The notes under the pieces are model-generated. The model was given only the letters and a program-made list of their open reading frames with translations. It was not told the origin of the DNA and did no database searches. A stretch of DNA of 64,000 nucleotides from Ascarosepion bandense (Eukaryota; Mollusca; Cephalopoda; Sepiida; Sepiidae): positions 62,001 through 126,000 of the forward strand of contig JBBBDQ010001457.1 in assembly GCA_037127315.1 (NCBI GenBank), given 5' to 3'. Positions 21,412-31,507 of the stretch are shown one piece after another. The position numbers were made by a program, and so were the translations under genes. Within the stretch, counting starts at the first letter, position 1, and every line of letters starts with the position of its first letter.

Positions 21412-23220
21412 GTCCCGGTTACGTTCTAATGTCTGTAAAGGATCTTCTATTTCATTCAGTAATGTAATCAGTCCACTTTTGTCTCTGTCTGCTGCTTCTT
21501 CTTTTGCTCTCAGTAGTACATATGGTCGTGGAAAGATTGTTAGCTCTAATGTCCCGGTTACGTTCTAATGTCTGTAAAGGATCTTCTATTTCATTCAGTA
21601 ATGTAATCAGTCCACTTTTGTCTCTGTCTGCTGCTTCTTCTTTTGCTCTCAGTAGTACATATGGTAGTGGAAAGATTGTTAGCTCTAATGTCCCGGTTAC
21701 GTTCTAATGTCTGTAAAGGATCTTCTATTTCATTCAGTAATGTAATCAGTCCACTTTTGTCTCTGTCTGCTGCTTCTTCTTTTGCTCTCAGTAGTACATA
21801 TGGTAGTGGAAAGATTGTTAGCTCTAATGTCCCGGTTACGTTCTAATGTCTGTAAAGGATCTTCTATTTCATTCAGTAATGTAATCAGTCCACTTTTGTC
21901 TCTGTCTGCTGCTTCTTCTTTTGCTCTCAGTAGTACATATGGTCGTGGAAAGATTGTTAGCTCTAATGTCCCGGTTACGTTCTAATGTCTGTAAAGGATC
22001 TTCTATTTCATTCAGTAATGTAATCAGTCCACTTTTGTCTCTGTCTGCTGCTTCTTCTTTTGCTCTCAGTAGTACATATGGTCGTGGAAAGATTGTTAGC
22101 TCTAATGTCCCGGTTACGTTCTAATGTCTGTAAAGGATCTTCTATTTCATTCAGTAATGTAATCAGTCCACTTTTGTCTCTGTCTGCTGCTTCTTCTTTT
22201 GCTCTCAGTAGTACATATGGTAGTGGAAAGATTGTTAGCTCTAATGTCCCGGTTACGTTCTAATGTCTGTAAAGGATCTTCTATTTCATTCAGTAATGTA
22301 ATCAGTCCACTTTTGTCTCTGTCTGCTGCTTCTTCTTTTGCTCTCAGTAGTACATATGGTCGTGGAAAGATTGTTAGCTCTAATGTCCCGGTTACGTTCT
22401 AATGTCTGTAAAGGATCTTCTATTTCATTCAGTAATGTAATCAGTCCACTTTTGTCTCTGTCTGCTGCTTCTTCTTTTGCTCTCAGTAGTACATATGGTC
22501 GTGGAAAGATTGTTAGCTCTAATGTCCCGGTTACGTTCTAATGTCTGTAAAGGATCTTCTATTTCATTCAGTAATGTAATCAGTCCACTTTTGTCTCTGT
22601 CTGCTGCTTCTTCTTTTGCTCTCAGTAGTACATATGGTCGTGGAAAGATTGTTAGCTCTAATGTCCCGGTTACGTTCTAATGTCTGTAAAGGATCTTCTA
22701 TTTCATTCAGTAATGTAATCAGTCCACTTTTGTCTCTGTCTGCTGCTTCTTCTTTTGCTCTCAGTAGTACATATGGTAGTGGAAAGATTGTTAGCTCTAA
22801 TGTCCCGGTTACGTTCTAATGTCTGTAAAGGATCTTCTATTTCATTCAGTAATGTAATCAGTCCACTTTTGTCTCTGTCTGCTGCTTCTTCTTTTGCTCT
22901 CAGTAGTACATATGGTAGTGGAAAGATTGTTAGCTCTAATGTCCCGGTTACGTTCTAATGTCTGTAAAGGATCTTCTATTTCATTCAGTAATGTAATCAG
23001 TCCACTTTTGTCTCTGTCTGCTGCTTCTTCTTTTGCTCTCAGTAGTACATATGGTCGTGGAAAGATTGTTAGCTCTAATGTCCCGGTTACGTTCTAATGT
23101 CTGTAAAGGATCTTCTATTTCATTCAGTAATGTAATCAGTCCACTTTTGTCTCTGTCTGCTGCTTCTTCTTTTGCTCTCAGTAGTACATATGGTAGTGGA
23201 AAGATTGTTAGTTCTAATGA
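21412..23220 (-). repeat. 139-bp satellite, 13 near-identical units, derived from LINE pol
   Basis: Units repeat every 139 bp (for example 'ctctcagtagtacatatggt' at 21504, 21643, 21782 and so on to 23172) with almost no differences. The one recurring variant is ggtCgtgg or ggtAgtgg, in the order C A A C C A C C C A A C A. On the minus strand the unit encodes '..RRSSRQRQKWTDYITE..' and '..RANNLSTTI..', the arginine-rich C-terminal segment of LINE pol proteins. The flank at 23221-23340 continues that frame upstream. Each 67-codon forward frame is a by-product of the repeat. Confidence 0.9.
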
Positions 23221-23345
23221 CGTGGCCATACCATTCCAACTTCCGTTTCTCAACGGTAGTTATGATGTCTTCCAACTGGCCAATCTCTTGTCATTCGTGA
23301 TCGGTCTACGTAAGAAATGGCGGAGATAGTTTTCCAATATCTCAT
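23221..23345 (-). pseudogene. LINE pol C-terminal fragment flanking the satellite
   Basis: The minus strand reads '..GQLEDIITTVEKRKLEWY' then 'GHVIRTNNLSTTI', the region just before the R-rich motif in many RTE/CR1-type pol proteins. It joins the first (minus-strand) satellite unit without a break, so it is the founder copy from which the array grew. Confidence 0.7.
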
Positions 23346-23559
23346 TTCTAATGCTTGGATTCTTACTTATAGTTCTACTGTTAATGTTCAAAATTCACAG
23401 GTATAAAGAAAGACTGAGAAGGTCAAGGCACGTAACCGTCTGATATTTGATTTCAAGCAGATGCCCCTTCTTTTTCAAATTATTTCTGAGTCTTGCAAAA
23501 GCTGCCATTGTTTCTACTGCCTTTATAAATTATTTATATATTTATTATTTGATAAAAGT
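23346..23559. other. No gene recognised
   Basis: AT-rich sequence. No domain or repeat recognised. Confidence 0.4.
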
Positions 23560-23890
23560 AATGGCAACCTACTGTGGGATAATCTTCTGTCCAGTCAGTC
23601 ATGATCGCCCAAAGCGTGTATCACGTATGGCACTTACTGACTGACTGAAGATAATAGTTGGAAACAAATAAAGCTTCTACTGGGCAAAAAGTGGGGGGAT
23701 CAGTTTATATTGTTATTAAGTAATAAACTGATCCCCCACTAATTACTACTTATTAATATAATCCGTCTCTTCTCCCTTCAGCTATAGTTTAAAGAGCGAG
23801 ATAGAAAATCTTTTGCCCAGTCAGTCATGTCTTTTTCGAGACATGATCGCCCAAAGAGTGTAGCACGTATGGCACTTAACTGACTGATAT
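23560..23890 (+). mobile_element. SINE-tail composite with hairpin
   Basis: It contains SINE tail 1 ('ggcaacctactgtgggataa', 'gactgactga' at 23640), the hairpin gtggggggatcagttt .. aaactgatcccccac (about 23692-23740), and SINE tail 2 with an internal deletion ('taaagagcgagatag'). The end is 'cacttaactgactga' at about 23887. Confidence 0.8.
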
Positions 23891-24429
23891 TTTGGAGCCG
23901 TCCTGGCTGATAATCAAACTGAGATATTTAATTTATCTCACTATTTTTTGACCACCGACTTTTATCTTGGTTGAAAACTCAATCTCGTTTTTCGTCATGA
24001 GATTTTTATATTTTTAGAGATAATCTCTACGTATTATCTGGAGATTGTTTTGTTCACCTTACTCACCAGACTGACGCGTTCCTCTAGGTTGTCCGCCAGG
24101 CCATCTATCTCTTTTGCAAAGCGAAGTTTTACAATATTATGACTTCAGAATCTTGATGTCCCTTAGTTTTTATCAATTGCGTCACTCATGATTTAAATTT
24201 ACTTTGCTTTCTTCAGCAATTGTACTGATACTTTCATTCCTTCCTTAAATATCGGGAAGTCATCATAATTTGAAGAGAAACCGCTTATATCTATAATAAT
24301 TTCAGAACTGAGAGCAAATCCTCCTTCAGCAAATAGATATCTTAAGCAAACTGTAAATTACACAAACTAGAACAGTAAGGATGTGAAAAAGTAGATATTT
24401 ACCCTACTCTCCCACTGGAGCGAGATGTG
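23891..24429. other. No gene recognised
   Basis: AT-rich sequence without recognised content. Confidence 0.4.
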
Positions 24430-24720
24430 ACATGAGGTTTTTTTTAACGTGGGGAGTCCGACCGCGTATAGAGGGGCGAAGGAATAAAATTTCCCCAGTC
24501 CCCCCAACCGCCGATTGAGCTGGCCCCGATGACGAGTACCTGGTCCACCCCACTGCTGCAATGGGGTGGCGCGGCCGCGGGACACTGTTCCCCGGGACCG
24601 GGCATCTGTTTAGTGTAATTTTTCTCAGATGCAACCCTGCCCTCGGGGACGGAGTTACAACTGAGTCGCACTCTGTCTTCGAGGACAGAGACGCAACTGA
24701 GAGATGATTTTTGGTCTCTA
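24430..24720. other. GC-rich island of unknown nature
   Basis: An abrupt GC-rich block (gtggggagtccgaccgcg, cccccaaccgccgattgagc, ggtggcgcggccgcggg, ccccgggaccgggc) inside AT-rich DNA. The minus-strand frames of 72-125 codons overlap one another and match no family I recognise. It may be a fragment of a retroelement 5' region or a captured host segment. Confidence 0.4.
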
Positions 24721-24805
24721 TCCGACACAAAAATGGGCCAAGTAATGGATCATATGTGGGTATTTTTATATAGGTAGGCATATCATTAATTCAGTAGCCT
24801 AATGA

Positions 24806-25070
24806 GCCGAGTTCGAATTCCAGTTGAAATCGTTGAATTCACTTACGCACAAATACCCTTGAGAAAGGTATTAATCCGTCTCTTCCCTCCTGTTATGGGT
24901 TAAATAATAGGACAGATTGGGTTCAATAGCCTTGGCTAGCAACCAGTCTACCGCATAAAGCAATGGCAACCTACTGTGGGATAATCTTCAGCCCAGTCAG
25001 TCATGTCTCTTTCGAGACACGATTGCCCAATCGTGTATCACATATGGCACTTTACTGACTGAATGATGAT
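24806..25070 (+). mobile_element. tRNA-SINE, 5' truncated
   Basis: Begins just before the B box (gagccgagttcgaattcc) and runs through the full body to the stem-loop (catgtctctttcgagacacg) and tail (cactttactgactga). Confidence 0.85.
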
Positions 25071-26001
25071 GAAACGCACTTATTTTATGCCCAAATATTT
25101 ATTCTTCTATATAATCTTCCTCTTCATATAAATTAAACATTATTCAGTGAAGTTTTCAGATCAAAATTCAGCAAAGAACTGCGCATCGGCCAATGTATTT
25201 CTGTAAATAGTACTTATATAGGCAAGAAATAGGCGAGAAATCTAAAAGCCCGTATCTACTAACGTAAAACTTTTAAACTCGTTCGTAATATATTGGAACG
25301 AAACTGGCCTTTCATATTTGTTTTTTTATCCGATTATTCTGTCCTTTTACGATCCATATTTGATCTTTATATGAATTAAGAACTGATACAGATCGAATAT
25401 TGATTACAATCCGAGAGAATAATAGGTTAAAAAACAAATAGAAAACGTTTATGAATCTAAGATGTTTTGCTATTATTAAAGTTTCATAGAGAATGAGATA
25501 TGGAGAAAAGAGAGGGAAAACATTTAAATTATTGTGTTGTTTGTTCTTCATTGGTTAAGCAAACTCCACATGCATTTGTCTTGTCAAGCAGCATTCCCGT
25601 ATATAATATATGTAAGTGTATCATAATTATAGTTTGTGTGTGTGGGATTCGAATAATAATGTATATTCGTGTGTGTAGGGTGTATATATTGGGTTGGGGA
25701 AGTTTTTATGCAACACCTGTTGTAGCAGTAGTAATAGTAGTAGGCAAACATAGTATGGATTCTTTTATAAAATTGAAGAAGTATAGTCAGTTTGACGCGT
25801 GTTTATAAATTACTTCTTAAAGAAAAGTTTGACAAAAAAGATTCCTATAAAAGATTGCCTAGTCGTTTTTAAAATTATATATGAATTCTGTGGTATAAAA
25901 TTCTTGTTCAAATATATATATATAACATAGTGATGATCCACGTATACTGTCTTAATATGTATAGGAAAGAATATTAAATTCAAAACTTTTTAATATTCTT
26001 T
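25071..26001. other. No gene recognised
   Basis: Very AT-rich. The frames here (79 and 102 codons) have no domain. Confidence 0.4.

Positions 26002-26062
<61 letters not shown>
26002..26062. repeat. (TA)n(GA)n compound microsatellite
   Basis: TA run then GA run, the same arrangement as at 18244. Confidence 0.95.
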
Positions 26063-26068
<6 letters not shown>

Positions 26069-26134
26069 AGAGGGGAGGAGGGAGAGAGACAGAGAAAGTG
26101 GGAGAAAATCCCATATTTATGTGCTTTTTTTTGT

Positions 26135-26330
26135 TACTCATATCACCCCCAGCAAGGCGGTAACGCCACTGATGTGCAGAGGGCTACGTAAGAGTAAAAA
26201 GATTGGAAAAGAGAAAGCCGGAAACCACATCCTAAACAGGGAACAAGGGATGAGCCTCTTCACCTGTTCAATAGACGTGGGTGGAGTGTGAACCGGGCGA
26301 TAGTTTAGTCTATCTACTCCAAAAATATTT
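26135..26330 (-). mobile_element. Short element: one minisatellite unit plus LINE-type 3' terminus
   Basis: On the minus strand, one ~143-bp unit (agtagatagactaaactatc .. aggatgtggtttccggc) is followed by the ~55-nt LINE 3' terminus and an A tail (T-run at about 26128). It has the same structure as the end of the large array at 11.2 kb, but with a single unit. Confidence 0.8.
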
Positions 26331-26420
26331 ATGCAAAGCTTCCTAAAACTTCCTTAATATTCATGCAGTCATCATCAAATCGTTTAACTTTCCTGTTGTC
26401 ATTCCTTAAAACTAATACGT

Positions 26421-26423
<3 letters not shown>

Positions 26424-26459
<36 letters not shown>

Positions 26460-26460
26460 G
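26424..26460. repeat. (TA)n microsatellite
   Basis: TA dinucleotide run. Confidence 0.95.
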
Positions 26461-26546
26461 AGTATGACAGCAACATAATTATATCGATATACTGTCTAAA
26501 ATGACGCTAATATATATATTGATGTACCGACTATTAGATATCTTAC

Positions 26547-27635
26547 TGTTGTGGCATCTACCCTTTGTATATGATAATGGACTCGACTGAGTGTACATAT
26601 ACTCCTGCCATAGAGAGAACAGCAATTGCAGTTGCAGTTGCTACTATTGACCCTGTCAGCTCTCTGCCTTTGGGCGGAGAGCGCTCTCTGCCCGAAGGTA
26701 GAGAGCACTAACCCAGTCGTGGTTTCGCCGAAGTGTAGAATCATGAGTGGGGAAAGATAGAGAGATATAGGCATCACTGGCCGTGGTTTTAAAAGCGCTT
26801 CACACCGCATTTGAACAACGGTACAGAACGCGTCAAGTTGGATTTGGTCGAGATCGAAACTACAAACAAAAAATTCGCGCATCATCACGATCTTATATGC
26901 GCAAATGAGATATTTGTGTGGTCATCTACAACGTTTTTTTTTCTTCTTCCTTCACGAGCGCGTTAATAACGGCAAACGCGTTCAGGAAATTTCATTGCCG
27001 ATAAAAACTGCAAAGAGGAACGATCGTTTTATTTACATCCTTATGAGAATATACAAGAGGGACAATCACCAAGTTTATCTTCATACCCTGCCTGGTGGCA
27101 AACGCTGCTGGTGGCACCAGGGGTGGCGGTCCCGCCATAGCCACCGAAACCGTGACATCACCCCTGGTCGTCGGCTGATGAAGACAGGGCATTGCACGTG
27201 CTAACACACGTTGTATGTTACAAATGTTTGGCCTGGCTATATGGCCGATAAGACCCGCATTAAAAAGACCTTGTGTCACATTTCGCCTTAAGTGAGAAGG
27301 TGACTAAATACCGTTGCAATTGCAGTTGCAGTTGGCAGTGGAGAGTAATCGTAGAGATCCGTTACAGTTATCGGAGAGTTCCGAGTGATACCGAAGTTAC
27401 CCAGAGACCAGACTAGCTCTGAGCTTCAATCAGCTATAATAATATACACGGATATACTATTTCCAACGACTCCGCATCAAGACTTGTATGTATTTATATC
27501 TTACTAATAGTATTCCTGGATTTACTAACCTGCGTTCAAGTTTGTATATTACGTTCAATATAATCTACTTTTCTATCTCCATATCTGTTTTGTTGTTGAT
27601 TATTTTGTACGGTTCCTCATCCGGAATCCACAACA
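26547..27635. mobile_element. Solo LTR, 1089 bp, with 5-bp TSD
   Basis: The ends are TGTTGTGG and CCACAACA, a perfect 8-bp terminal inverted repeat of the TG..CA type. The 5 bases on both sides are cttac (26542-26546 and 27636-27640), a perfect TSD as left by LTR-retroelement integrase. Internally it has a 48-bp near-palindrome (26659-26706) and two similar 'aattgcagttgcagttg' motifs (about 26620 and 27315). It has no internal coding region or second LTR, so the element was lost by LTR-LTR recombination. Orientation is not certain. Confidence 0.8.
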
Positions 27636-27759
27636 CTTACATAAAGACATAAAAATCTACAGGGTTATGGACGACTGTTCGATTTAATCCAATCGTTCCT
27701 GTTAAACAGTAAAATGATAGTCGTCCTAATTGAGCTTACTTCCAAATCCTTTCATGTGA

Positions 27760-28309
27760 ACGCGGGTGACCCGTAAGGCTCTATGCTAGGCTCTACACTG
27801 TTCCTGATATTTATTAACGACCTTTCTGATCTAATCGGTTCCCAAGTTGGCATCTTTGCAGATGACACCACCATCTACTCCTGTCTCAGAATGAAGTCTG
27901 TCAGGGCTGACAATGTAGATATCGCTTCTGCTCTTGGAAAGGAGCTCCAATCTGTGATGGATTGGGGTAACAAATGGCTCGTAAATGTTAATACTTCTAA
28001 AACGAAGCTGCTCTCCCTTAACCATCAGAATTAATCTCTCCTACCTTCCATTAATGTGGATCAAACGAGTCTCCTAGAAAGTGCCTCCTCGGCCTCGCTC
28101 TCTCAAGTGAAATGAATACATTGAATCAATATCTACATACACTGCTAAGAAGGCTCCCTCGCTATGTTGAGACAGGAAGGTTTTCTTGTCAGAATCTATT
28201 TTACACATTTATAAATCTACCATTTGTGCGTGAATTGAATACTATTGCCATATCTGGTCATGCGCTCCTGCTGTTCATCTCGGGGCGTTTGACAAAACCC
28301 AGAGGAGGA
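27760..28309 (+). pseudogene. Jockey/CR1-like LINE RT fragment, part 1
   Basis: The frame at 27783-28034 reads 'GSTLFLIFINDLSDLIGSQV', 'GIFADDTTIYS' (the RT catalytic FADD box) and 'WGNKWLVNVNTSKTKLLSLN', closely matching the LINE at 32.2-32.6 kb (minus). Continuation after frame breaks (28200-28309) matches its '..IEYCCHIWSGAPAALL..' region. 5' truncated and broken. A SINE then interrupts it. Confidence 0.85.
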
Positions 28310-28319
28310 CCTGCAATGT

Positions 28320-28600
28320 CAGTTAGTTAAGTGCCAGACATGAAACACACTTGAGAGATCATGTCCCGAAAGAGACATGACTGAAGATTATACCGCAGTA
28401 GGCTACCATTGTTTTCTGCGGTAGACTGTTGCCAGCCAATCTGTCCTGTTATTTAACCCATAACTTGAGGGAAGAGACGGATTAATAACTTTCCGGTTGG
28501 TATTTGCACGTAAGTGAAAGCAATTAATTCAACTGGAATTCGAAATCGGCTCCCGGATTTTCTCGTTTCGAGCCGATATCCACTGCACCACAACGCACAT
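28320..28600 (-). mobile_element. Full-length tRNA-SINE inserted in the LINE, with TSD
   Basis: On the minus strand the head is ggatgtgcgttgtggtgcag, then the B box, body, stem-loop and tail (..cttaactaactgac). The 10-bp cctgcaatgt flanks both sides (28310-28319 and 28601-28610). Removing the SINE and one TSD rejoins the LINE fragment. The element is about 281 bp, the only SINE here with both a complete head and a clean TSD. Confidence 0.9.
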
Positions 28601-28610
28601 CCTGCAATGT

Positions 28611-28990
28611 AGTTGGTCCTGATTTGGCTGCTTGGCTTCGGCCTCTTTCTCACTGAGAGAATTTGGGCTTCGCTCTGTCGTTTCTGCAAGTATTTTCACA
28701 GCTTTTGCTCTTTCGATCCTTATTTCCTGGTGCCCCGCCCTCATGAGTTTATCCCTCCAACTAGATTGGCAACTAGGTCCCACCCTTTTACAGTCAGAAT
28801 AGCCGAATGCAACTGCCAATTCTACTATAGCACTTTCTTTCCTCGCACTTCCTGGTTGTGGAACTCCCTTCCCCATGCTTGCTTCTCTGATAGCTACAAT
28901 CTCTAAAACTTTAGTTTCCAACTGAAAAATATTTAAAAGCTCTTCAATATAAATGTATTGAGCACTTTTTATACAACTAAGTACTGGACT
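28611..28990 (+). pseudogene. Jockey/CR1-like LINE fragment, part 2 (C-terminus)
   Basis: Broken plus-strand frames match the C-terminus of the family: 'TRLATRSHPFTVRIAECN', '..SWLWNSLPHACFSDSYNL'. It continues part 1 after the inserted SINE. The normal 3' terminus is not evident. Confidence 0.75.
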
Positions 28991-29014
28991 AAATTAATAA
29001 TGACCAAAAACTTA

Positions 29015-29017
<3 letters not shown>

Positions 29018-29050
<33 letters not shown>
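29018..29050. repeat. (TA)n microsatellite
   Basis: TA run. Confidence 0.95.
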
Positions 29051-29051
<1 letters not shown>

Positions 29052-29480
29052 TTCACTACTCGATGATATAATTATTGCAAAAAATGAAATGATAAAGCGT
29101 TGTTAAAGAGTAAACAAGTGGCAACGGCTTTCATAAATGGTAGTAAAGTTTAATGACTGGTAGTAAAGACAAAGAAATGAGTTACCTCTCTGTAGATAAT
29201 TCTGATTGAAAATAGAAGGGTTCTTTTGTTATTATTACTTTGCGTAATTGTACAAGGCAGCCAGGAAGCCTTTGCTTTGGCCAGCCAATGAGAAGAAGAG
29301 ACTAGCATGAGGAAGAGAGCACAAAAACTGGACACCAGAACAGTTCATCTGATGCACATGTTATTGTGAAAAAACCAATCTATTTTCATTTAGAATTATC
29401 CACTTGGCAATAAATACTAAAATTAGTATGAAACACATCATTTTTCTTTTTTAAACTGAGTTGGCCTAATAATTATGGCC
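29051..29480. other. No gene recognised
   Basis: AT-rich. No recognised content. Confidence 0.4.
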
Positions 29481-29505
29481 GGTAGTATATATATATATAT
29501 ATATA

Positions 29506-29560
29506 GTCACCCGTAGACAGATCTGTTTCGCTGTATCATAGCTCATCAGTACGGTTAGAC
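29506..29560 (-). ncRNA. Hammerhead ribozyme (type I-like)
   Basis: All core elements are present in order on the minus strand. The stem I 5' strand is ccgta (29554-29550), followed by CTGATGA (29549-29543). Stem II is gct/agc with loop atgatac (29542-29530), followed by GAAA (29529-29526). Stem III is aca/tgt closed by gatc (29526-29517), the cleavage-site C is at 29516, and the stem I 3' strand is tacgg (29515-29511), perfectly complementary to ccgta. Beyond an internal loop, gtc (29560-29558) pairs with gac (29508-29506), giving the extended stem I with internal loop that type I hammerheads use for loop contacts. Self-cleavage is inferred, not shown. Confidence 0.8.
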
Positions 29561-29707
29561 AGCCGATTGCCTTTTACCCAGGATTGAAACCCGAGCGAAT
29601 TGGATTCTACCTCTGAGCTACGGGCGCTTGATAGAAGGAGGTAGACTTTTTAGCGTGTATATTATCATTATGCACGCCCAATAGCTGAGAGTGTTCTAAT
29701 TCATTGC

Positions 29708-29710
<3 letters not shown>
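29506..29710 (-). mobile_element. Small retrozyme/SINE-like element with Pol III boxes and hammerhead
   Basis: About 205 bp bounded on both sides by TA microsatellites (about 29485-29505 and 29711-29745). In minus-strand order it has a ~80-bp leader, a tRNA-like segment with an A-box (gtagctcagaggtagaat, 29621-29604) and a B-box (gggtttcaatcc, 29592-29581), and then a hammerhead ribozyme (29560-29506). The A-to-B spacing is about 15 nt shorter than in a tRNA, as if the anticodon arm were lost, so it is not a functional tRNA. The arrangement recalls the schistosome Sm-alpha repeats and animal retrozymes. I see no second copy in the window. Confidence 0.7.

Positions 29711-29745
<35 letters not shown>
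29711..29745. repeat. (TA)n microsatellite
   Basis: TA run bordering the ribozyme element. Confidence 0.95.
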
Positions 29746-29747
<2 letters not shown>

Positions 29748-30350
29748 GGACAGGATATATACAAATAACTACACAACAGTCTTTGTTATATCAGAAAGGA
29801 TATGCAATATTATGAATTAAGCCTGTCTATGTTTTTCAGCCTGAGATCGGTGTGCGTATCATACTAGAAGAAATATATTATGATAATAATTTTCAACTTT
29901 ATTTGTACTATGAATTTGATTTGTATATGCTTGCTAAATAACACCAGATTGACTTAACATGTCTACTGGCTATTAGTTGTTTATGTTTTATCATGTAATA
30001 GCCTCATCGCCATTGAAATAATGTTAATTGCTATATCGGTCATTGTAGCTTATTATTAATCGATATTTCTTAATGTTTCTCAGGATGAAATAGCCAGCAA
30101 ACGAGAAAAATGTTTTTAAAACAGATTGAATGTTTTTATAATGTATTCGGGCTCATGGTGATCTCAAACAAAAACTAAACAAAAAAATTATCCTATTCGT
30201 ACATGCATTTTAAACATTTAGCGGAATATACTGCTACTCGATTAACGTACTCGAGAGCAATAAAAAATCTTACATATGAATGTATCACGGAATAAAGGAT
30301 AGTAGTGGTCAGAATTTCAAACGTACCAGTGATATGTTTCTCGGATCCAG
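29746..30350. other. No gene recognised
   Basis: AT-rich. No recognised content. Confidence 0.4.
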
Positions 30351-30354
30351 TACA

Positions 30355-30880
30355 TCAGTCAGTTAAGTGCCATACGTGATATACGCCTGGGCGATCATGT
30401 CTCGAAAGAGACATGACTGACTGGGCAGAAGATTATCCCGCAGTAAATTGCCATTGCTTTCTGCAGTAGACTGGTTGCCGACCAAGGCTATAGAACCCAA
30501 TCTGTCCTGCCATTCAACTCATAGCTGGAGGGAGGAGAAATAGATTATATTACATTATTATATTAAGTAAAATTAGTGGGGGATCAGTTTATTACTTCAT
30601 GACAACAGAAAACCGATCCCCCACTTTACGCCCGGTAGAAGTTTTAATTATGTTTCCATCTATTATATTCAGTCATTAGTTAAATGCCATACGTGATACA
30701 CGCTTGGGCGATCATGTCTCGAAAGAGATATGACTGACTGGGCAGAAGATTATCCCGCATAGGTTGCCATTACTTTCTGCGGCAGACTGGTTGCCGACCA
30801 AAGCTATAGAACCCAATCTGTCCTGTAATTTAGCACATAACTGGAAGGAATAGACGGATTAATACCTTCAAGTGACACTT
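30355..30880 (-). mobile_element. SINE-tail composite (two units) with hairpin
   Basis: In reverse orientation there are two SINE body/tail units (ends near 30355 and 30670). They are joined by a spacer carrying gtgggggatcagtttatt .. aaccgatcccccac (about 30578-30624). The right unit runs up to 'gacggattaataccttcaag' (30875) but lacks the tRNA head. Confidence 0.8.
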
Positions 30881-31189
30881 AACTACAATTTGAGTCCACA
30901 AAATGATGTGTAAATCATTTAAGTGCCGTCTTATTGCTTACATGAATATCGTAACATATATTCAATCTGGCAAATAGGGTTCAGAAATATCATTCTCTAT
31001 TAATACTTCTCATTCTAACCACATATATGCATACATGCACAAAGACACACAAACTAAGGATAATACAGGTTTTATTTTCTTCATCGTCATATTCTTGAAC
31101 TTTCTTCAATATTCATTTTACTTTAGCGCTTGGCTACTTCAATAATATATAAAGGTGTAAGGTTTCTTACAGAAATATTTTATAGTATA
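30881..31189. other. No gene recognised
   Basis: AT-rich. No recognised content. Confidence 0.4.
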
Positions 31190-31507
31190 CTAGCAGTGTA
31201 ACCCGGCGTTGCTCGGGTGTAATGAAAGCTCTAAAACTCATCCATGGTCCTGGAACTCAGACTCTTTGGACATTGGCACGAAAGACTAAAAAGCAATAGT
31301 TGTTTCCAGTTAAAACCGTAGACTGAAAGAAAAATGAATGGATGTAAGTCCAATTTTAATTTCTTGGTATCGATATCAAATAAGTTTTTTTCGTCGTAAA
31401 TTGAATTTTGAAGGTTAAATAAGTCCTCTGAGTAAATGGTATCATGGCTAAGACTAAGAACTACAATTATACCTACATAGAGCCAGACCCGAAGCAAAAA
31501 CCCAAAA

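Noticed and set aside
21504..23329. Thirteen 67-residue forward frames (MLSVVHMVVERLL..)
   Set aside because: Shadows of the 139-bp satellite. The meaningful ancestry is on the minus strand (LINE pol).
27170..27215. ctgatgaagacagggc as a second hammerhead
   Set aside because: No GAAA follows at a usable distance and no stem I partner is seen.
29581..29625. Functional tRNA gene (minus strand)
   Set aside because: A and B boxes are too close, the anticodon arm is missing, and the acceptor ends do not pair.
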